From the NCBI GenBank assembly GCA_009781515.1, contig WQXY01000006.1:1-64000 (forward strand): a stretch of DNA of 64,000 nucleotides, given 5' to 3'. A model generated the notes under the pieces. It searched no databases and had not been told where the DNA came from. It was given only the letters and a program-made list of their open reading frames with translations. Below are positions 34,404 to 44,044 of this stretch, in pieces (the stretch's first letter is position 1; each line of letters opens with the position of its first letter). The translations under genes were made by a program, and so were the position numbers. The DNA is from Oscillospiraceae bacterium (GTDB taxonomy: Bacteria; Bacillota; Clostridia; Oscillospirales; Oscillospiraceae).

Positions 34404-36107
34404 ATGAACCTTATCGAAAGTGCAAAAAATCAAATAATTGAACTTCTGAGCGCCGCATGTGAACAGGCGCGCGTTGCGGGCGTACTTCCTGAGGGTGGCG
34501 AGCTGCGTGGCAGTATTGAAGTGCCGCGTGACCCGACTCATGGCGACTACGCCGCGACCCATGCAATGTCAATGGCAAAAGAAATGAGGCTTCCGCCCCG
34601 CAAAATCGCAGAAGCTCTCACGGCAAACATTGACCTCAACGGAACATATTTTAAGGCAATTTCGATTGCAGGAGCGGGCTTTATCAATTTTGCCGTATCA
34701 AGCAACTGGTATAGTGATGTTCTAAAAGCCGTTGAAAAAATGGGTACGGACTATGGCTGTGTTGATGTCGGAAACGGCAAAAAGGTTATGGTCGAGTTTG
34801 TTTCGGCAAACCCTACAGGTCCGATGACAATCGGTAATGCGCGCGGGGGAGTGCTTGGCGATACTCTTGCTTCGGTGTTTGAAAAAGCAGGGTACTCCGT
34901 TTGGCGTGAGTTTTTAATTAATGATGCAGGAAATCAAATAGACGTTTTCGGTAAATCAATCAATGCAAGATATATGCAGCTTTGCCTCGGTGAGGACAAG
35001 GTAGAATTTCCCGAGGACGGATATCACGGCGATGATATAAAAGAGCTTGCCAAAATAATGTTTGACAAGCACGGAAATAAACTCCAAGAACTCTCTGAAG
35101 AAGAGCGTATCAAAATTTTTGTCGAGTTTGGTGTGCCGCATAATGTAGCTCTTATGAAGGAGCATTTGGAACGCTACCGCATTAAATATGACGAGTGGTT
35201 TTCCGAGAGCAGTATTCATAAAAGTAAATACATCGACGAAACTGTTGCACTGCTTGACAACGCAGGGCTTTTGTACGAAAAAGACGGAGCGCTTTGGCTG
35301 AGAAACACAGACCTCGGCGGTGAAAAAGACGAAGTTATGCGTAAGTCGAACGGATTTTTCACATATTATGCAATGGACATATCATATCACAGAAACAAGC
35401 TTGACCGCGGCTTTGACCAAGCGATAGCAATCTGGGGTGCAGACCATCACGGTCATGCAATCCGCCTTATGACAACAATGACATCGCCGAAGCTTTGCGA
35501 GGCCTTAAATATCGACGGCTCGCGGCTCCATTGCCTGCTTATGCAGATGATGCGCATTGTCAGAGACGGTGAAACTGTCAAGGTGTCGAAAAGAACAGGG
35601 AAAGCGTTAACCTTGAGCGACCTGCTCGACGAAATCTCTGTCGATGCATGCAGGTTCTTCTTTAACGCACGTCCTGACAGTCATTTGGATTTTGACATAG
35701 AACTTGCCGTCAGGCAGGATAGCGAAAATCCCGTTTATTATGTGCAATACGCACATGCACGTATTTGCAGCCTGATTGAAAACCTCGCAAGCGAGGGCTA
35801 TGATGTGCCGACTGTTAAAGAGATAACCACCGAGCTGCTTGTCATGGAACCGGAGCAGGAGCTTATGAAGCAGATATCGGCTCTGCCCGAGGAGATCATT
35901 CTTGCCGTCCGTGATATGGACCCGTCACGCATTAACAGATATGTTACTGAGCTTGCCTCACGTTTTCACAAGTTTTACAATTTTTGCAAAATCAAAGGTG
36001 CAAAACGCGGGCTGCTTATGGCTCGCCTCAAGCTTGCCGATACAACCCGCATGACTATAAAAACCTGTCTTGAACTACTCGGTGTGGATGCACCCGAAAA
36101 GATGTAA
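34404..36107 (+). CDS. argS: Arginyl-tRNA synthetase
   Basis: 567 residues from ATG 34404 after CAGGAG; the longer frame to 34251 overlaps DUF1934 and is rejected. N-terminal add-on domain with HGDYAATHAM; catalytic Rossmann domain with VEFVSANPTGPM then TIGNARGG, the HIGH-type motif, here Thr142-Ile-Gly-Asn. The KMSKS-type motif is KVSKRTG near residue 392. The C-terminal helical domain carries YVQYAHARICSL and ends HKFYNFCKI-type. The usual clostridial HIGH form in ArgS begins with His; Thr in that position is known from TrpRS. Otherwise a complete class I synthetase. Confidence 0.95.
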   Translation: MNLIESAKNQIIELLSAACEQARVAGVLPEGGELRGSIEVPRDPTHGDYAATHAMSMAKEMRLPPRKIAEALTANIDLNGTYFKAISIAGAGFINFAVSSNWYSDVLKAVEKMGTDYGCVDVGNGKKVMVEFVSANPTGPMTIGNARGGVLGDTLASVFEKAGYSVWREFLINDAGNQIDVFGKSINARYMQLCLGEDKVEFPEDGYHGDDIKELAKIMFDKHGNKLQELSEEERIKIFVEFGVPHNVALMKEHLERYRIKYDEWFSESSIHKSKYIDETVALLDNAGLLYEKDGALWLRNTDLGGEKDEVMRKSNGFFTYYAMDISYHRNKLDRGFDQAIAIWGADHHGHAIRLMTTMTSPKLCEALNIDGSRLHCLLMQMMRIVRDGETVKVSKRTGKALTLSDLLDEISVDACRFFFNARPDSHLDFDIELAVRQDSENPVYYVQYAHARICSLIENLASEGYDVPTVKEITTELLVMEPEQELMKQISALPEEIILAVRDMDPSRINRYVTELASRFHKFYNFCKIKGAKRGLLMARLKLADTTRMTIKTCLELLGVDAPEKM

Positions 36108-36120
36108 ATTGTGCCACACC

Positions 36121-36221
36121 GTCATCGCGAGCCGTAGGCGTGGCGATCCAGATAATATACTTATTATAAGACTATTGTCTGGATTGCCACGTCGCCAAAT
36201 TAATTGGCTCCTCGCAATGAC
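36121..36221. repeat. Inverted-repeat element, copy 3 (101 bp)
   Basis: Begins GTCATCGCGAGCCGTAGGCG and ends GGCTCCTCGCAATGAC. It fills the gap between convergent argS and the Gfo/Idh oxidoreductase gene, like copy 2. The central loop is A/T-rich and differs from the other copies. Confidence 0.85.
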
Positions 36222-36227
36222 ATTGAG

Positions 36228-37337
36228 TTACAAATACACCGCTTTTCCGGTTTTGCCGGACTCGTAAATGGCATCTAAGATTTGTGTAACAACGAGTGCT
36301 TGCTCGGGTTTTACACGAAGCTCGGTGCCATATATTATTGCATCGTAAAAGTTGCGGGCTTCGAGCTCCTCGGGCTTCCAAATCTTGCCGCCCGCGTATT
36401 CGATAGCCCCGTCCGAGAAGTCGGGACGCATTTCGGTAAATCTGCCGTTTTTGTCGGATACAATACACAGCCCGTTTTTCATGTCGGCGCCTGCTTTTGT
36501 GCCGCAAAGAGTGCAGATACCCTCGTGGACGTCAATTGTATTGAGTGCCCAGCTTGCCTCAAGTGTGACCGTTGCTCCGTTTTCCATTGTGATAAACGCA
36601 AATGCGGAGTCTTCAACCTCGTATTTATCGGGGTTCCATGCTCCGAATATGTTGCCGCAATCGGGGTGGTCGCTGAGTTTTTTGTACACAGAGCCGACAA
36701 CAACCTTGGGTTTGTAGTTATCCATCATCCAAAGGGTCATATCGAGTGCGTGCGTACCGATGTCAATGAGCGGTCCGCCGCCTTGTATTTCTTTGTCCAA
36801 AAACACGCCCCATGTCGGAACGCCTCTGCGGCGTATACCATGGGCTTTTGCGAAATATATCTCGCCAAGCTCGCCATTTTCGCACATTTGCTTCAAAAAG
36901 AGGGGAGCGGGGTTGCAGCGGTACTGATAGCCGATAGTGAGAAGTCGCCCCGCTTCGGCTGCGGTGTCGCACATGAGCTTGGCGTCTTTGTAGTTTGTCG
37001 CCATGGGCTTTTCGCACATGACATGCTTGCCTGCTTTAAGAGCGGCAACGGTGATTGGAGCGTGGGAGTTATTTGGCGTGCAGATATGCACGGCGTCAAT
37101 AGAAGCGTCACGCAGCAGCTCGTTATAGTCGGTATAAGTGACACTGCTTTTGCATGTTATCTCGGGCGCCGATGCTTCAAACACCTTTTGCACCTTTTTG
37201 GCACTGTCGGGCAGCACGTCACAAAACGCGACAACTTCGGCTTCTTCAATAGCCCTCAGCGCACGCAGGTATTTATCGGCTGCGATTGCGCCGCAGCCGA
37301 TAATTCCGATTTTCACTTTGTTCTTATTTTTGCTCAT
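36228..37337 (-). CDS. Gfo/Idh/MocA-family NAD(P)-dependent oxidoreductase
   Basis: 369 residues. N-terminal Rossmann fold IGIIGCGAIAADKYL, then CTPNNSHAP and the family motif CEKPMATN, where Lys is catalytic. GGGPLIDIGTHALDM in the C-terminal domain has the Asp and His of the active site. Likely oxidises or reduces a sugar or cyclitol; the substrate cannot be told. The ATG overlaps the end of the VWA adhesin gene by 14 bases, with AGGAG about 13 bases upstream, so the two genes are probably cotranscribed. The functional link between the two is unclear. Confidence 0.9.
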   Translation of the reverse strand: MSKNKNKVKIGIIGCGAIAADKYLRALRAIEEAEVVAFCDVLPDSAKKVQKVFEASAPEITCKSSVTYTDYNELLRDASIDAVHICTPNNSHAPITVAALKAGKHVMCEKPMATNYKDAKLMCDTAAEAGRLLTIGYQYRCNPAPLFLKQMCENGELGEIYFAKAHGIRRRGVPTWGVFLDKEIQGGGPLIDIGTHALDMTLWMMDNYKPKVVVGSVYKKLSDHPDCGNIFGAWNPDKYEVEDSAFAFITMENGATVTLEASWALNTIDVHEGICTLCGTKAGADMKNGLCIVSDKNGRFTEMRPDFSDGAIEYAGGKIWKPEELEARNFYDAIIYGTELRVKPEQALVVTQILDAIYESGKTGKAVYL

Positions 37338-40300
37338 TTTTCTTTTTTATACTCCTGCGGTATAACTCCGCTCCGCCAATACAAATCACACCAAAGCTTA
37401 TTGCAAGAACCGGGAACAACAAACTACTGTCATCACCTGTTTGCGCTGGGGGTGTTGTCGGTGGAGTTGTTGGAGGCGGTACTGTTTCGGGGGGTACTGT
37501 TTCAGGTGGCACTGTCTCAGGTGGTATTGTTTCGGGAGGTATTGTCTCTGGTGGAGTTGTCTCGGGAGGTATTGTCACAGGCGGAGGCTCCGGTTCATAC
37601 TCATTAGTAAACCTGACAGTTATGCTCGTGTTAGCGCCGTCAGAAATGGGAAACTCTGCGGGGTTTGCTGCAGGTGTTCCGTCTATAGAAACGCTGACTT
37701 TAGGTCCGTCAAAGTCGCCGACCGAGCCGCCAAGTTCGGTGAGTCTGTATTTACCGGGTAATAAACCTGTAAGAGTAATCCTGCCGCTCGGCAGCATATC
37801 TTCATATGGAATGGTTTGCAAAAACTCAGTTACTTCATCTCCTTCGTTGTCAAGACCAAGTCTTTCAAGCTTAAATACCAATCCGGACGGAACGTTGGGG
37901 TTTCCTGCCACGTCAGAGCCTGTCAAACCGCTGACTTGTTTTTCTATGGTAATCTCATGGGTATAGATTATTATATCATAGAAATTATCGATGATAATCA
38001 TTATAGTTCCGTCTTCGTCGGTTAAATCATACTCAAAAGGTTGATCATCAGCGGTCTGTTCGATACCGTCGATTTTGATAGTCGTAGTATATCCCGGTAT
38101 TTCATAAGAATTCTCTTCTATAAAATATAGTCCGGGTGTAAGATCCTTAATACTTATAAGTTTTGGTCTGCCGGCTCCATCTGCAACATCTGAAAGAGAG
38201 AAGGAATTTTCATAATATTCATCATCGCCTTCAACATAACCTTCGGGTCCGTAAATTTTTAGACTAAAGCCGGTAAGCTCGAGAACTTCATCGGGAAGCA
38301 GACCATGAAACAGCTTATATAAGTCGAGGTTCAATGCCGGTGGATCTGTGGGTTCCGGAAGCTCTATGTATGTGTTCGCTAAAGAAAATGTAAACGGGTC
38401 ACCTGATGCCAGCGGAAGATTAAGTCCCATATCCATAGACGGTGGTATGTAACCATGATTGAGTGCAAATCCCCCTGTTTCAATAACCCTATACCATGCC
38501 GGTATCGGTGGCAGTTTTATACTTGGTGAAGTATATGTAATACGTCTAACCGGCGAAGTGGTTGATTCCCAGCTTGGGTCGAAATTAATTACCTGACGAA
38601 AAACCTCTGTGTCCGGATTGATCCAGTTAGTTCGTCCGATTACTAAAAATGTAATAGGAACTAAATCATCAACAGTCAGTTCAGGTGAAGCAGCATCAAA
38701 GTTAAATGTCTTTTCAATATACATTTCCATATATGCTTCCATGGTTATACGGCCGTTGTTTCCAAGCCTTTGGACCTGAACACGGGATGCTCCGTTATAG
38801 AAATGTGACGCTTGTATAGAAAAGGGAGCAGTACCTGTCGGCCCTGTAACATTTGGTTGCTTTGGAACTCCTAAGCCGTCTATTGCTCCATTATAGTATG
38901 TGTTATCACCGCTCGGCACAAAGTATGAAAGGGTCATATTGCCCAAGTCGCCTGCAGTAACAGCACCGTTTTGACCGCGCCAGCGGTTTGTGTAGAAGAA
39001 ATATGAGTTTTCGCCCGGTGCTTTGTTGGCATCGATATATTCGGGTGCAAGGTTAGTATTAATTTCGTCTTCATCAGGTGTCACAGAATAAATAGCTCTG
39101 ATTGGTACGGCTTCTTTTATGGCTGTAATTGTTGTCGGGTCTGCAGGGTCGGTTTCAACACTGCGAAGAGGAATGAGCGCGGCGGGTATATACCAACGAA
39201 CAATTTGATCGCCTGCTCGAAGAGTTGGTGTAATTGTTGTAATCGCTGTAGTTTCAAAATCGCCGTCCTTTAAGGCAGTGATGACATAGAAAACAATGTC
39301 CATTAGTGGAATTGGAGCACCGGTCAGAGAATCGGCGCCTGTACCCTCGAGTATATATAGCTCAACCTTGGCTACGGCTTCTGCCGGAGTGCCTACATCA
39401 TCAGGAAGTGTTGTCGGAGCGGGCAAAACACCCTTGCCTGCTCCGGGAGTGCTGTCGTTGTATGCACCCATGAAGTCTCTGCTTTTGTTAGCGTAATATA
39501 CTATCTTTCCGCTTGCGATATTACCGTTTGCCAAATCATTGTCAATCATATCGTTAACTGCCGCAATGAACTCCGGGGGAGCAGGGTCATCGCCACCGGG
39601 ACCGATACCTGAATAGCCTTGGAATTTTGCAAAATTTTCAACAAAAGCAGTTCTTTGAGGTGCTGTTAAACTATTTAGTGTTCTATATTGGTTATTTTCG
39701 TACCAAAGCCCCTTAAAACTCTCGAACTTCATGTATTCACCGATAACATCGGAAAACGCAAGATAACCGCTAAACTCTGATTTGCCGCCGACTACATCTG
39801 TTGTATAGTTACCTTGAGTGACAATCTGCTGGGTTATTTGGTTAAATGCATCATCAAGTCCTTCTTTGTCCATAGCCGTAAAGGACATTGTGTCGTAGTT
39901 GCATGTCTGAATAAATCCGTCGGCATTTGTTCTTGTTGTGAGAGTGCGGGCTGAGCTTGAACCTCTGTTTAGGTAGGGGAATGACCCGCTGCCAAATGCG
40001 GGAGGATTAACAAAATTATTAAGTACGGTCAGCATATTGTAGGTTGTGCCGCCGGCGGGGTGAACCTGAGTTACCAAAGCCGCATTTGTCTGTCCGCTTG
40101 CCGACTTGCCATAGGGGTCAAGCATTGCGTTTGCTATGGTGCTGTTGACACCAAGCCCGAGAGTATAAAACCCGACAGACTTGGAAGCATTTTCGGGATT
40201 TGATGCAAGGGTACCGTAGTAGTGGTCGCGTACTTCCTGCTTGACATATGCTGCTGTCATAACGGTAAGCGCCGTCAGACCCATATCGCCGTTAGAGCCG

Positions 40301-41307
40301 TTACCGACATCATACCAGTTTGATGTGTTAGTTACTCCCTGCCAGTTTTTGAAGTTACCCATTGTGTGGTCGAGCCATGCATATGTCGGCTCGCCGTCTG
40401 TCATAAGAATGATGTTCGGCTTGCGTGTAACAATGACGTTGCCCTCTGCGGCGCCGGGGTCGGGCACGCCTGTGTCAAACAGTGTTCCGTTGCCGCCGTC
40501 CAAACCTTTATTTACTCCCAATAAAACATCGGCACCTCTGCGAATACCAAGCTGTGTTGGTGTTCCGCCTTCAACGGTGAATGTTCTTTGAAGCGGACTT
40601 GCTATGGCACTGTTGACAGTGACTGTCGTGCCGCTGACGCTGAAAATGGGGGGTGTTATAACATATCGTCCGAGAGGAAGAATAGGATATACCTTTGCCT
40701 GGTTTTGTCCGCTCACCGACTGCCCGCCGTATATAACAACAGATATCCTGTTGTTTTCATCTGCTGCCATGAGCATATTTATAGCGTCATTGAGAGCGTC
40801 AATTACAACGGCAACTCTGGAGCGTCCGTCGCCCGGAACTGTATTTGTTGCCATACTGCCCGATACGTCGATGACAAATACTGTATCAGACGGCTCTACA
40901 ATAATGTTTTGACTGTTTATTGTCTGGCTGAGTGCCGACAGTGTAACAAGAAACTCATCGTCTGTGGCATTAACGACATCAATAACACCGCCTGTGCTGT
41001 CGTATATGAATGCCTGATCGGAGTTGACGGACTTATCTGTCCACATACGCCCGTCATTACTCGGTGAGTTTACATAAGGATATGCGGGATTGATATTAAA
41101 ACTCGCGTCCAAAAATAAAAAGTTCGAGGTGTCTATATCAGAGACTTTACCAAGAACTCCTGTAGTAAATATTGGTGCGGCGTTTGCCACCGGGGCATTT
41201 TGCGGGGTATTGAAGTTGAATACCAAAAGTGAAAATACCATTAGGGTTGCAAGTAGTAAGCATAATGCTTTAGTAAGGGTTTTACGGGAAATTATGCTCT
41301 TTAGCAT
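37324..41307 (-). CDS. Sortase-anchored VWA and SpaA-domain surface adhesin
   Basis: 1,327 residues, ATG after GGGAGGT. Signal peptide to about residue 44. VWA domain from about 140 with MIDAS motif DVSGS (Asp147, Ser149, Ser151), as in Gram-positive pilus-tip adhesins. Beta-rich middle. Two SpaA/CnaB-like domains at about 995-1090 and 1105-1215 (LYFIEENSYEIPGY, KYRLTELGG), which may form isopeptide bonds. Stalk of P-E-T-V/I-P repeats, then QTGDD (1289-1293), a membrane helix and a KKK tail, the QTGD type of sortase signal. Exported and wall-linked by inference; no sortase gene is in the window. Strong promoter with inverted repeat upstream. Confidence 0.9.
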   Translation of the reverse strand: MLKSIISRKTLTKALCLLLATLMVFSLLVFNFNTPQNAPVANAAPIFTTGVLGKVSDIDTSNFLFLDASFNINPAYPYVNSPSNDGRMWTDKSVNSDQAFIYDSTGGVIDVVNATDDEFLVTLSALSQTINSQNIIVEPSDTVFVIDVSGSMATNTVPGDGRSRVAVVIDALNDAINMLMAADENNRISVVIYGGQSVSGQNQAKVYPILPLGRYVITPPIFSVSGTTVTVNSAIASPLQRTFTVEGGTPTQLGIRRGADVLLGVNKGLDGGNGTLFDTGVPDPGAAEGNVIVTRKPNIILMTDGEPTYAWLDHTMGNFKNWQGVTNTSNWYDVGNGSNGDMGLTALTVMTAAYVKQEVRDHYYGTLASNPENASKSVGFYTLGLGVNSTIANAMLDPYGKSASGQTNAALVTQVHPAGGTTYNMLTVLNNFVNPPAFGSGSFPYLNRGSSSARTLTTRTNADGFIQTCNYDTMSFTAMDKEGLDDAFNQITQQIVTQGNYTTDVVGGKSEFSGYLAFSDVIGEYMKFESFKGLWYENNQYRTLNSLTAPQRTAFVENFAKFQGYSGIGPGGDDPAPPEFIAAVNDMIDNDLANGNIASGKIVYYANKSRDFMGAYNDSTPGAGKGVLPAPTTLPDDVGTPAEAVAKVELYILEGTGADSLTGAPIPLMDIVFYVITALKDGDFETTAITTITPTLRAGDQIVRWYIPAALIPLRSVETDPADPTTITAIKEAVPIRAIYSVTPDEDEINTNLAPEYIDANKAPGENSYFFYTNRWRGQNGAVTAGDLGNMTLSYFVPSGDNTYYNGAIDGLGVPKQPNVTGPTGTAPFSIQASHFYNGASRVQVQRLGNNGRITMEAYMEMYIEKTFNFDAASPELTVDDLVPITFLVIGRTNWINPDTEVFRQVINFDPSWESTTSPVRRITYTSPSIKLPPIPAWYRVIETGGFALNHGYIPPSMDMGLNLPLASGDPFTFSLANTYIELPEPTDPPALNLDLYKLFHGLLPDEVLELTGFSLKIYGPEGYVEGDDEYYENSFSLSDVADGAGRPKLISIKDLTPGLYFIEENSYEIPGYTTTIKIDGIEQTADDQPFEYDLTDEDGTIMIIIDNFYDIIIYTHEITIEKQVSGLTGSDVAGNPNVPSGLVFKLERLGLDNEGDEVTEFLQTIPYEDMLPSGRITLTGLLPGKYRLTELGGSVGDFDGPKVSVSIDGTPAANPAEFPISDGANTSITVRFTNEYEPEPPPVTIPPETTPPETIPPETIPPETVPPETVPPETVPPPTTPPTTPPAQTGDDSSLLFPVLAISFGVICIGGAELYRRSIKKKNEQK
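37474..37590 (-). repeat. 15-bp imperfect tandem repeats encoding a Pro-Glu-Thr stalk
   Basis: Seven or so imperfect 15-bp units, each encoding a pentapeptide such as IPPET or VPPET, in the stalk before the sortase signal of the VWA adhesin. Copy number could vary between strains. Confidence 0.8.
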
Positions 41308-41367
41308 AAAATATACCTCCCTGATATATATATCTTTTCATTATTATTTTTAACACGAACGCCACAA

Positions 41368-41410
41368 ATTATACCATAAATGAGCATAAATGTCAATTTT
41401 ATGCTCATTT
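41368..41410 (-). promoter_or_regulatory. Consensus promoter of the VWA adhesin with 13-bp inverted repeat at the -35 box
   Basis: On the minus strand: TTGACA (41391-41396), 17-base spacer, TATAAT (41368-41373), a perfect consensus promoter. AAATGAGCATAAA (41378-41390) and its complement (41398-41410) form a perfect inverted repeat whose 7-base gap contains the -35 box. A repressor bound there would silence the gene. Confidence 0.85.
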
Positions 41411-41437
41411 TTCTACATTATATAGAACAAATCACCC

Positions 41438-41474
41438 GCCGTCCGTAGGACGGCACCCTCTTTACTAAAGAGGG
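41438..41474. terminator. Paired hairpins after the ATPase gene
   Basis: GCCGTCCGTAGGACGGC (41438-41454) and CCCTCTTTACTAAAGAGGG (41456-41474) form two adjacent perfect hairpins, 15 bases after the stop of the minus-strand ATPase gene and between it and the divergently placed adhesin promoter. There is no strong T run, so termination is likely but not certain. Confidence 0.55.
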
Positions 41475-41488
41475 CTAAGGAATATGGT

Positions 41489-42871
41489 TTACTCGAACAT
41501 TACCAAGTTGGCGCCGTATTTTGCGGCGAGGTCTGCACATTCCTGTGTAAATCCCGAACGTGAAAACAGATACAAATGTCTGTTTGGGTAGCGGAACAGG
41601 CGGCTTCGCTCTTCAAGTGAGCGTAGCGCTTCTTCGCCTGTGGGTTCATCAGACCAGACGGCATCGCCGAATACAGCATGTTCGTCATCGCTTGAATAAG
41701 CGACAATCGGGATGTTTGTGTCGGTTTTTGCTACATAGTCATAACCCCACCAGCGTCCGACCTCGGCATATTTGACGGGCAGATTGCCTGTCTCGTTTCG
41801 CCACTCGACCCACTGGCGGCAGATGTCCTTAAATACCTTGTCCATAAAGAGCGGGACATCCTGTGCTATGCTTCGCCAAATCCTGTCAATGGCTCCGATA
41901 TGAATGAGGGCAATATTGTCATAAACAAAGCGGTACCAGAAGCAAAACATGCTGTCTTCAATTTCGTAAACAGTCTTTTTTCCGGCTCTTTCGGTTACGG
42001 GCGTGTGCTTGCCGACAATTCCGAATGATATGAGGTTTTTTAGATATGCCGTACATGCGCTGGTTTCAAGTCCAACGGTTGTTGCGATTTCCGAGTTTTT
42101 GCCCGATCCTACGGCAATTGCTTTTAAGACTGCGTTATAAAATGCAGGGTCACGAACCTCGCGGCGTAAAAATACGGACGGCTCTTCAAAGAGCTGCGAG
42201 GAAGGCTCAAAAAATGTATTCTTGATATTTTCTTCAACAGACAGCTCGGGTCGCATCATATTTAAGTAGTATGGTATGCCGCCTGTTATGCCGTATATGA
42301 CGGCAATATCAAACGGTGAAAAGCTGCTGTAAAATTTCTTTGTTTCAAAAAATGTAAAAGGCTTCAAGTGGATTTGCTCAGTTCTTTTGCCGTAAAAAGC
42401 CGAATAACCCAAGGTTTCGCTTTCCATTACAGCTTCGCTTGAGCCGCAGATAATTATCATCAGCTGAGATGTAGCGAGCTTTTGCTCGATGAACCTGCTG
42501 ATGAAAGCGGATATGCCCTTGTTTGCGGAAACAAGAGATTGGTACTCATCTATAATAAATACGACGCGCTCTGTCCGTGAGAGTTTGTTGAGGCGCTCGA
42601 ACACTTCTTCGTAATAATTTTTGAGTGGGGTTTCACCTGCGGGAATACGCGGAAAGAGCTTTACGGCACGGACTAATGCGTCTAAATTTTCGCTATCGCT
42701 TGTGTCTTGCGCGGCAAAATAAATGCAGTTATTTTCTTTGCCTTTCATAAACTCGCGGAGCAGTGAGGTTTTACCCATACGCAAGCGCCCATGCAAAATC
42801 ACACACTCAAACTTTCCGTTTGTGTACAGGCTGTTTAGTTTTCGCAGTTCATCTTGTCTACCAAAAAACAT
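41489..42871 (-). CDS. AAA-type ATPase with C-terminal DUF234 domain
   Basis: 460 residues. Walker A GRLRMGKTSLL near residue 30, Walker B VVFIIDEYQ near 103, and sensor-type IIICGSS. The middle has the winged-helix-like segment IATTVGLETSACTAYLKNL. The C-terminus is DUF234 (restriction-nuclease-like fold). This archaeal-type ATPase family is widespread and poorly understood; it sometimes moves with mobile DNA. It lies 19 bases after ricT and ends the four-gene operon. The DNA-binding middle and nuclease-like end suggest DNA or NTP-dependent switching, but no role is shown. Confidence 0.85.
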   Translation of the reverse strand: MFFGRQDELRKLNSLYTNGKFECVILHGRLRMGKTSLLREFMKGKENNCIYFAAQDTSDSENLDALVRAVKLFPRIPAGETPLKNYYEEVFERLNKLSRTERVVFIIDEYQSLVSANKGISAFISRFIEQKLATSQLMIIICGSSEAVMESETLGYSAFYGKRTEQIHLKPFTFFETKKFYSSFSPFDIAVIYGITGGIPYYLNMMRPELSVEENIKNTFFEPSSQLFEEPSVFLRREVRDPAFYNAVLKAIAVGSGKNSEIATTVGLETSACTAYLKNLISFGIVGKHTPVTERAGKKTVYEIEDSMFCFWYRFVYDNIALIHIGAIDRIWRSIAQDVPLFMDKVFKDICRQWVEWRNETGNLPVKYAEVGRWWGYDYVAKTDTNIPIVAYSSDDEHAVFGDAVWSDEPTGEEALRSLEERSRLFRYPNRHLYLFSRSGFTQECADLAAKYGANLVMFE

Positions 42872-42890
42872 GAATTACCTCCCTGACGCA

Positions 42891-44024
42891 TTATTTTTTC
42901 CAGCGTTTCTTTTGTTTCTTAAACTGAGCCTTATCGGGCTTTTGCTTAAAGTTCCGTTTTAACATCGGTTCGGGTAATTCATCATCATCTTGCTGTGGGG
43001 TTGCAGGCTGCGGATTGCGGTCGGTCTGCGGGTTACGGGGAGCCTGCGGGTTGCGGTCAGGCGGCGTTTTACGGTCGTTTAGAGATGATATGTCATATGG
43101 CTCGGCAGCCTTAGACAGCTGTGGAGACGCCGCGATTATTTGAGAGGGGGAGAAGCCCGCTTCCTCAAGTCTGCCTTCGGCTTTTGCGGCGACGTATTCG
43201 GCTCTGCGCCCTTTGCCTCCAAGTACGTCAAGTTCTTCAAATGAAAAGGTTTTGAGCGTTGTGTCGTTGCCGTCCTCCAAGCGGACCTTGGCTTGCCCAC
43301 GCAGGATATTTACGTTGGTGACAGAGCCCTTGCCCGAGGGGGTCTCAACAAATGCGCCAATCTTCGGAGCTTTTTTGACCAAATCCTCATAAGCGGCTTC
43401 TTCGTATTTAAGGCAGCACATAAGCCTGCCGCAGGTTCCTGATATTTTTGTCGGATTAAGTGATAAGCCTTGCGTTTTTGCCATTTTAATTGAAACGGGG
43501 TGAAACTCGGTGAGAAACTGCGAGCAGCAAAACTGCTTTCCGCAAACACCAAGTCCGCCAAGCAGCTTAGCCTCGTCACGTACGCCGATTTGCCTAAGCT
43601 CAATACGTGCCTTGAACATTCCTGCAAGGTCCTTGACAAGCTCTCTGAAATCAACACGCCCGTCTGAGGTGAAAAAGAACAAAATCTTGCTGCCCTCAAA
43701 GCCGTATTCGACTCTGACAAGCTTCATCTCAAGCCCGAAGTCGACAATCTTTTGCAGGCAATAATTAAACGCCTCTTTTTCCTTTTCCTTGCCAAGCTCC
43801 AAGCTCTTGTTGTCCTCATCGGTGGCAATGCGGATAACAGGGCGAAGCGGTGCTACAATCGCATCGTCCTCGACCTCATGGTTGCCTCGGACGCAATGAG
43901 CGTACTCAAGCCCCTTTGCGGTTTCGACGATGACATTGTCACCGTTTTTTATTGTGAGCCCCTTGGGGTCAAAGAAATATGCCTTTCCAAATTCGTTAAA
44001 ACGAACACTAACAATCTGTGTCAA
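42891..44024 (-). CDS. ricT: PSP1-domain protein RicT (YaaT)
   Basis: 377 residues. The PSP1 domain spans about 1-240, with the paired cysteine motifs CGKQFCCSQF and CGRLMCCLKYE that in B. subtilis RicT help hold 4Fe-4S clusters in the RicAFT (Y) complex, a specificity factor for RNase Y mRNA processing. The C-terminal 120 residues are low complexity with DRNPQ/PRNPQ repeats and end in a Lys-rich tail (KKQKKRWKK). It follows holB by 20 bases, the same order as in Bacillus. Confidence 0.92.
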   Translation of the reverse strand: MTQIVSVRFNEFGKAYFFDPKGLTIKNGDNVIVETAKGLEYAHCVRGNHEVEDDAIVAPLRPVIRIATDEDNKSLELGKEKEKEAFNYCLQKIVDFGLEMKLVRVEYGFEGSKILFFFTSDGRVDFRELVKDLAGMFKARIELRQIGVRDEAKLLGGLGVCGKQFCCSQFLTEFHPVSIKMAKTQGLSLNPTKISGTCGRLMCCLKYEEAAYEDLVKKAPKIGAFVETPSGKGSVTNVNILRGQAKVRLEDGNDTTLKTFSFEELDVLGGKGRRAEYVAAKAEGRLEEAGFSPSQIIAASPQLSKAAEPYDISSLNDRKTPPDRNPQAPRNPQTDRNPQPATPQQDDDELPEPMLKRNFKQKPDKAQFKKQKKRWKK

Positions 44025-44044
44025 AATTCTGCCTCACTTTTTAT

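Noticed and set aside
36282-37607. 441-codon open frame on the plus strand opposite the Gfo/Idh gene
   Set aside because: The Gfo/Idh protein on the other strand has clear family motifs; the antisense product resembles nothing and is Cys/His/Phe-rich as expected of a shadow.
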